Part shown: piece by piece, positions 58,290-64,000 of the stretch | Layout: each line of letters starts with the position of its first letter | How positions within the stretch are numbered: the stretch's first letter is position 1 | Assembly (NCBI RefSeq): GCF_027595985.1 | Contig: NC_073306.1 | Location: 99,483,426-99,547,425, forward strand | Direction: 5' to 3' | From: Sorex araneus | Lineage: Eukaryota > Chordata > Mammalia > Eulipotyphla > Soricidae | Length of the DNA: 64,000 bases | Notes under the pieces: model-generated | Told to the model about the DNA's origin: nothing | Databases searched by the model: none | Seen by the model: only the letters and a program-made list of their open reading frames with translations | Made by a program: the position numbers and the translations under genes

Positions 58290-59370
58290 TTTCTTTAACT
58301 AGGTAATAGAGCCATACTGATATGACAAGCTTTGCTGCCACCTTTGTCCTCATTCACCTTACTCCTTTTGTTTAGCTATTGGTTGATTTTCTAAAAAGCG
58401 GCACTGATTTTAGTTCTGCCCTATTTTATTGGCTCCTTTATGTTTTCAGTAAATCTTCAGCTGACTCTTTTTAGCTTCTCAATTCTGCAAGTAAACATCT
58501 GCTGACTCTGACAGCCTCGCTCACCCTTTGCAATGTCTGTAGCTCTCAGCTTCTAGGTTGTTTAAGTGTAATTTTATTTTTACGTATGAAGTCATTTCAA
58601 ATTGCTTTTAAAAAATAATCTACGCTTGTTACTTGGTTTGTCTTTTGGTTTCTGTGCTTTATTTTTGTTTGTTTTTGTGGCTGCCGAGTGCCGTAAGTTG
58701 GTCAGAGAAAGTGGCTTGCATGGTACTAGGGCTTGAAACTGACTGAGGCTTGGTCCATGGTTCAGAATGAAGCTAAGTTATTAAAAAACGTTCCATGGGA
58801 ACTCAAGGACACAGTTACTAATTGTTCTACATGGAATTTTGGTTTTGTCCAGGAGTCTAATCTTACTAATTTTATTATTCAAATCTTGATTTGTTTTAGT
58901 TGATTTTTCAGGAGCTGTACAATCAACCAATCTTCTCTATTCTTTGTGTGATCACGCTGTATTGTTTATATACTTGCTATGGTTTCTGGTTAGAAAGTAA
59001 CCTTCCTTTCAAGCAATCTCACACATTAAAAGGCCTAGTCCCAGGTCACTCTGGTTACACGGCAGTCTTTAATATTTTAGTTTTGACTCCATAATACTTG
59101 AGGTTGCTGTTTCTCTGTGGCTGTTCTGTTAGCTCTTCTTGGGGGTCTCCCATTGTCTTTGCTCACAGTCCTTCTTTCTCTTGTAACTTGCCACTGGGTT
59201 CTTCTCCTTAAAGTACATCCTCTAGATGCACTTTACAGCTCTCTAAAGTACAGAATTTCATGGAAGAGATTCTGATGGGGCCATTAATTTGAAGATGCCT
59301 CTACTACTGAAACAAATTCCCAGTATATTATTCTATTTGGAAATGACTTCCTTCTTGGTACATACACTCT
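58290..59370. other. AT-rich DNA, nothing recognised
   Basis: No SINE for over 1 kb and no exon that I can support. Confidence 0.4.
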
Positions 59371-59377
59371 TTTATTG

Positions 59378-59660
59378 CTACAGCTGAGAATTCTGCTTTA
59401 GGTTAATTGTTGGAGCTAACTGATCTTTGTTTCCTCTGGTTTCAAAGTCTTTACTTGCTGTTGACGTAGTTTCCTTATGCTCTTTAGAGGCCCGGACTTC
59501 TTTGCTCTTAGCCTGCTCAGGATATAGAGTGCTTCTTAATAGTGGAGGCTCATGTCTTCCATCAACCTCTGTTTCTAGCATCTTCATTAACATTGAGATT
59601 AGATATTTGCATTTTATTTTGACTTCAATATAGCTTAGATTTTTCCCTCACATTCTTATC
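59378..59660 (-). pseudogene. Possible processed pseudogene fragment, unidentified
   Basis: The minus frame 59,593-59,378 reads as a charged Lys/Glu-rich protein (LETEVDGRHEPPLLR, KSKEVRASKEHKETT) with more coiled-coil-like words upstream in other frames, broken by stops. I do not recognise the parent gene. It may be chance. Confidence 0.25.
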
Positions 59661-59766
59661 TCCTTGCCTCTTAATTTTACTTCTCGATGATTTATTGCAT
59701 TTGATTTTTGTCTAGTTGTCTATTGATCTACCTCCAGAGTCACCCGTACTCTCCATTCCTTAGATC

Positions 59767-59975
59767 AGAGTTTCCCAGAGTGGGTGCAGCTGAAGCAATG
59801 CATGGGGTGTTAGGAGCCTCAGATGCAATTGGGGGCCACTTTCTGTTTGTTCACTCAAAGGAGGATGATTTCCAGAGGGTATTGAGTAGGTTTTTTTTGT
59901 TTGTTTCTTTTCTTTTTATTTTCTGAAAAGGGGATGGTAGGTTAAATGAGTCTGGGAACCTCTGTGACAACTGAA
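59767..59975. mobile_element. hAT-type non-autonomous DNA transposon
   Basis: The ends CAGAGTTTCCCAGAGTG (left) and GAGTCTGGGAACCTCTG (right) are inverted repeats of the hAT type. The interior has AATTGGGGGCCACTTTCTGTTT and a CTGAAAAGGGG near the right end. Confidence 0.65.
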
Positions 59976-60187
59976 AGGTATTAAGTACAGGTCACATTTA
60001 AAGGAAAGAGAATTAGAAATAATTTTTTTGAAGATATTGTCAGGAATTTCTGGATATACTATACCATGAGCCACCAAAATATTCTATTTTACTAATTCAT
60101 TTTTTAAACTCCATTCATTATATTGTATTTATTATACTCTTTATCTTAAACATTTCTAGAATTTTGTTCTATAAAACATGCATGGTC

Positions 60188-60360
60188 TGGGCTGGAGTGA
60201 GTAGAGTGGGTAGGGTGCTTGCCCTGCACCTTCAGCTCACCTGGGTTGGATCCCCAACACCCAGGCACCCATAGTCTGTCAGGAGAGAGCCTTGAATATT
60301 GACCAAAAACAGCCTCCCTCACCCCCACAATTCCCCACCCCTGCCAAAAAAAAAAAAAAG
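60188..60360 (+). mobile_element. SOR-type SINE, old
   Basis: Diverged, followed by an A13 run. Confidence 0.65.
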
Positions 60361-60361
60361 C

Positions 60362-60900
60362 CTGGTTATTTTTATTGTCTCTTTTTATGTGGTCAGTTTT
60401 TTAGTCTCATGATTTATTTTTAAAAGTGTGAAAATATATTCGTTGCATATTCAGAAGTTACTAAAAGTATTAAAGTATATTCATTGCATACTCAGAATTT
60501 AAAGTTTTTGGATCTGATTCTACTGCTTGTTGTTTTTTACTTATACTTTTCTATTCATTAAAAAATATCTGTTATAAGCAAATTTGGACTACAATTTTGT
60601 ATGTGCAAAAATTAGACTTGTTTTGAGGGTTTATTCCTTTCAGAATTTACCTTTTCTGCCAACACGATATGAGTCCTACTAACTTGGGGAAATTATAAAT
60701 TTATTTTAATCAATTATTCAATTGGTTCAAATATATTTAACTAAATAAATTCCTAATAAGTTACTTTTAACATTCAGGTTTTGGATTATGTAAGTAGAGT
60801 GGACTCTGATCTGAAGTCTGTGTTCGTAATATTAGGGCCTATGGACCCTGTAATCAGATTGCATAAATATCAATGTTCGAACTGTGTTCTATTTGTTTTT
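60362..60900. other. AT-rich DNA left of the CpG island
   Basis: Holds a loose direct duplication (ATATTCGTTGCATATTCAGA / ATATTCATTGCATACTCAGA near 60,448 and 60,477). No gene seen. Confidence 0.5.
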
Positions 60901-61223
60901 AAAAGAAAGACGTCAGCACCCGGCGCCAGGGAGCGGGTAAGAGTAGCGGGCCTGCCGGGAGGGGGCGTGAGTGCAGGAGGCTGGGCCCGCGATCTCGGGG
61001 AGCGGCTCCCCGGAGGGGCTCCCTGAGGCTCCACGGTGCCTCCTGCCGGCCGCCTGCAGGAACGTCTCCGTCTCGCCGCTGCGCTTGGAGCCGCCCAGCT
61101 GGCGCCGGGGAGGAAAAGAACGGCTTGGGGGTCCGCGGACCGACTCCTGAGTCTCGCTGTTTCGGACATTTCGCCTCCGTGACTCCCAGTCGGCCTTGGC
61201 CGCCGCTCCGGAGCTGGCGAGGG

Positions 61224-61230
61224 AAAAAAA
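61224..61230 (-). terminator. Pol III terminator of tRNA-Trp
   Basis: Seven T residues on the minus strand, starting 9 bases past the tRNA 3' end. Confidence 0.9.
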
Positions 61231-61238
61231 GCCAACCC

Positions 61239-61310
61239 TGACCCCGACGTGACTTGAACACGCAACCTTCTGATCTGGAGTCAGACGCGCTACCATTGCG
61301 CCACGAGGTC
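61239..61310 (-). tRNA. tRNA-Trp (anticodon CCA)
   Basis: A 72-base cloverleaf. The 5' acceptor strand GACCTCG pairs with CGGGGTC before discriminator A. The D-arm carries box A (TGGCGCAATGGTAGC), the anticodon CCA is at 61,278-61,276, and the TTCAAGTC T-loop gives box B. It is almost identical to the nuclear tRNA-Trp of other mammals as I remember it. It has no intron and no CCA tail, and a T7 terminator follows, so it looks functional. It lies about 29 kb upstream of SLC47A1 in the same orientation, which recalls human 17p11.2. Confidence 0.97.
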
Positions 61311-61514
61311 ACAGCGAGCAGGCGACTCCGCGTCGTTAAAGACCTCGCTGCGCTCGCGGCTCCTGCCCGTGCCCAGCGCCTCTTTCCCGAGAGGAGGAGC
61401 CGGAGGCGCTGCCCGAGGGGTCCAGCCGAGCGCGCCGCGGACTCGGCCCCGCCAAGGGGGGCACCCGAGGGCGCCAGGGCGCGGCCGGGCGCCGACGGGC
61501 GGGGCGGAAGCCCG

Positions 61515-61760
61515 GGTGGGCGCGGGCCTCGGGGGCGCCGGGCCTGGAAGGCGCCGGGTCTCGGGGGGCGCCGGGCCTGGGGGTGCAAGGTCTCGGGGGG
61601 CGCCGGGTCTCGGGGGACGCCCGGGTCTGGAGGGCGCCGGGCCTGGGGGTGTCAGGTCTCGGGGGGCGCCGGGTCTCGGGGGCGCCGGGACTGGGGGTCG
61701 TCCCGGGTCTCAGGGGCGCCGGAGCTGAGGGGCTCCCGGGCCGGGGCTGGGTGGGGGGGG
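61515..61760. repeat. GC-rich minisatellite
   Basis: Imperfect tandem units built on GGCGCCGGGTCTCGGGG and GGCGCCGGGCCTGGGGG, about 17-18 bases each, some joined into longer composite units. The G-runs on the plus strand could form G-quadruplexes. Long open frames here on both strands are by-products of the repeat. Confidence 0.8.
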
Positions 61761-62125
61761 GGCGCCTGGCAGCGGCACCGCTATTGCCCGCCGAGCCCGG
61801 CCTCAGTGACCTGAGCCGAACCGGCGACAGAGCGCGGCGCGCCGGGAGATCCTAGGGGCGCTAGGACCGCGGAGCAGCCTCCCGCTGTCGGGCGCGAACG
61901 GCTCCTATCCGGCCGGGCGGCCGGTGTGCCCAGCACCCTCTGTCCAGTACTCCCAGCTCGGTTCGAAGCGATCGCATGTAGCTGATAGTATTTCGTTAGT
62001 TTTTGGGCTCGGGTCGTCAGCGCAGTTGTATTAACATGTACGTCTGCGGTTAAATCTGTCGCCCACCCCGTAGGGTACTTATGTACTCGGCTTGGGACAG
62101 CTTTCTCCTTACTAAACAAAACCGA

Positions 62126-62265
62126 GGGCCGGAGCGAAGGCCCAGTGGGTGCACCTGCTTGCACCCGCCGACCTGGGTGGTCCCGCACCGGGTCTCGAGT
62201 CAGAGCCGGGCGTGAGCCCTGGCCGCTGGGCGCAGCTCCCAGCACCAGCCAACAACAAAACCTCT
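62126..62265 (+). mobile_element. SOR-type SINE, CpG-rich old copy
   Basis: GGGCCGGAGCGAAGGCCCAGTGGGTG head and GTGAGCCCTGGCCGCTGGGC tail; retains many CpGs, perhaps because the neighbourhood stays unmethylated. Confidence 0.55.
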
Positions 62266-62559
62266 CGGAGACAAGTGTTTTGAGTAAACAAAACCTTTAA
62301 AAAGCAGTTTAAAAGCATGAACCTGGTCTCTCGTTTAAGACCATCAAGAGCCCACCGTAATCCAGAGATGCGAGCCCCCGGGCCCTGCTCTTTGGGCAGT
62401 GGGCTCCAGAAGAACCGAGAGGGCGGAGGGCTGAGGCCGCGCCCCACTCTCCCCCCAGCCACCGCCTCGCTGCAAAGGTCCCGGGAAAGGGTCCGGGGCA
62501 GTGCCAGTGGCAGCAGGAGCCCAGGGCGGAGCAGTCACGGAAGTGGCCACTCCGAAGCT

Positions 62560-62690
62560 GGCCCAGGGCCTGAGCCTGTCCGTGCCCAGTTCGCTGGTGC
62601 CTTGGTGCAAGTGGGCCGGGGTGGCACCTCTGGGCACAGAACCAGGATTAAGCGCTGAGTGTCGGCAGCTGTGGCCAAAATAAAATATGC
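62560..62690 (+). mobile_element. SOR-type SINE, old partial
   Basis: The tail half (GGCACAGAACCAGGATTAAG, TGTGGCCAAAATAAAA) is recognisable. Confidence 0.5.
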
Positions 62691-62691
62691 T

Positions 62692-63175
62692 GCATGTCTG
62701 AGGGGTAAATTGGATTGAGACCCTAAGGATGCAAGGGACTCGCTCCTCCTCCGGGGGGGGGGGGGCGTAGAGATGTCCTTTCAGACTCTCTGCCCCTGCC
62801 CCCTTGAGGCCCTCAAGTACTGGGCATGCCTGGACACTGCTCTGAGGAGGAACCAGTGCCTTTCCTACCAAAGATGAGTCCAGAACCTACTGGGAAGATT
62901 TCCTCAACCCGAGGAAAGATCTCAGTGATCTTGCTATGGATCTTTTTGTAGTATGCCAGACTGTGTCCTGTGATATTAGCAGTCCCTTGGACGAGTGTGG
63001 GGATGTACTCAGATGAAGGGATTGATGCCTTTATAAAGGTTAGAATCCTGCCTGCCAGGGCCGAGACTGGAGTGAAGGCAGTCAGGAGGCCATGCAGTTC
63101 TTAGGGCAGAATCCTATATCAAATGGGATCATATGCATATGCGTAATGGCTTTTTCTTCATTAATTCTGTATTTT
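62692..63175. other. Unique sequence
   Basis: Includes a G12 run near 62,755. No gene or repeat recognised. Confidence 0.4.
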
Positions 63176-63179
63176 TTTA

Positions 63180-63342
63180 AATTTTCGGCCACCCCCAGCA
63201 ATGCTCGGGGGTTGCTTCTGGTTCTGTGCTCAGGAATCAGTCCTGGCAGTGCTTGGGGAATCAGATGGGATGCAAGGGATTGAACCTGGGGAGGCAGCAT
63301 GTAAGGCAAACATCTTACCTCCTGTCCTATCTCTCTGGTCCC
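63180..63342 (-). mobile_element. SOR-type SINE
   Basis: Full-length, moderately diverged. Confidence 0.85.
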
Positions 63343-63629
63343 ATAATTCTTTTCTTAATTTTTTGTGCTATTTTAAAATTTTTATGTGCTTTTTTAAATA
63401 TTTGTTTTTATTATGTGTATTTTTAATTTGCAGTGACAACTCAATTTGGGGGTGAGGTGGTGCTCCCAAGGAGTGCTCAGATGGCAAATGGGGTGCTTTC
63501 TAGTGATTCTTCACCAGCAGGGCTGGCAGTTCATGCCAGGCCTGAGGATGAAGTCAGGTCAGTCATAAGCAGGCCTCTGCCTTTTCCCCTTATACTATTT
63601 CTCTGGCCCCCAGCAGAAATTTTTTGTTT

Positions 63630-63795
63630 TTGTTTTGGGACCACATCCAGAGGTGCTCAGAGCTTACTTCTGGCTCTGTGCTCAAGTATCACTCCTGGCA
63701 GGGCTCAGGGGACCGTACAGAGTGCCAGGGATTGAACTCCAGTTGGCTGTGTGCAAGGCAAGAGCTCCGTCTCTTCATCTCAGAGATGGCACGCC
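63630..63795 (-). mobile_element. SOR-type SINE
   Basis: Diverged; the head end is lost in TCTTCATCTCAGAG. Confidence 0.8.
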
Positions 63796-64000
63796 AGAAT
63801 GACATCCAAACACTGAGAGCTTCACACAGCCAAAGTTTCTGTAAAAGAAAACCAAGAGTTGCTACACAATAAAGAAAAATATCTGTGAAAGATGAAGAAA
63901 GACCAATTCATGAACAAAACAGCATGGCAACAAAACAACTGGTCGAAGAAAAGTAACTGACAGCGAATAATGTTGGCGAAGTGGGTGGGGCTTGATGAAA

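Larger units (their letters stand above)
60905..61960. promoter_or_regulatory. CpG island around tRNA-Trp
   Basis: About 1 kb with many CpGs, sharply different from the AT-rich DNA to its left. The tRNA sits inside it. The island is much larger than a tRNA gene needs, so it may also mark a Pol II promoter, but I found no exon that I recognise. Confidence 0.75.

Noticed and set aside
60899..61855. Frames of 119-229 codons on both strands around the tRNA gene
   Set aside because: GC-rich island plus minisatellite; Arg/Gly/Pro/Ala-rich with no domain, and they run through the tRNA.
1..64000. CRISPR array, bacterial operon or phage
   Set aside because: Spliced exons, SINEs, LINEs and a nuclear tRNA show mammalian DNA. 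Regular repeats here are microsatellites without spacers.

Overview
This is a stretch of mammalian nuclear DNA. The repeats point to a shrew, most likely the common shrew Sorex araneus: it is packed with a tRNA-headed SINE of the shrew SOR type, has a second SINE family with a different 3' tail, and carries a decayed RTE-type LINE fragment whose protein resembles nematode RTE. From memory, an RTE element shared by Sorex and parasitic nematodes has been reported as horizontally transferred.

The one protein-coding gene I can support is SLC47A1 (MATE1, the proton/organic-cation antiporter), on the minus strand. Its first 14 coding exons lie between 31,943 (start codon) and 5,688. All have GT/AG boundaries, their phases chain without a break, and together they encode residues 1 to about 437 of a protein that is normally about 570 residues long. 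The last exons (final membrane segment and C-terminal tail) must lie beyond the left edge. The start codon sits in a CpG island (31.6-32.2 kb) with GC boxes and a CA microsatellite just upstream. Intron 1 is 9.4 kb.

The right half of the window (32-64 kb) lies upstream of SLC47A1 and holds no protein gene that I recognise. At 61,239-61,310 (minus strand) there is an intact tRNA-Trp(CCA) gene with a T7 Pol III terminator inside a second CpG island (60.9-62.0 kb), which also holds a GC-rich minisatellite. A tRNA-Trp gene upstream of SLC47A1 matches what I remember of human chromosome 17p11.2.

Most of the rest is mobile DNA: about 60 SOR-type SINEs, eight SINEs with RTE-like 3' tails, one 5'-truncated RTE copy (41.95-42.72 kb), L1 fragments in both orientations, a broken class I endogenous retrovirus pol (33.5-36.2 kb, minus) split by an L1 that itself carries nested insertions, an ERV1-like LTR with leader (46.9-47.5 kb), hAT-type DNA transposon remnants, three copies of a repeat of roughly 1 kb that I cannot name, and many microsatellites.

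The most interesting points are the LINE/SINE tail sharing, a perfect 136-bp inverted repeat around a SINE in SLC47A1 intron 3 (19,059-19,596), an Asp at MATE1 position 389 where human has Glu, the unnamed 1-kb repeat, and the CpG island around the tRNA.
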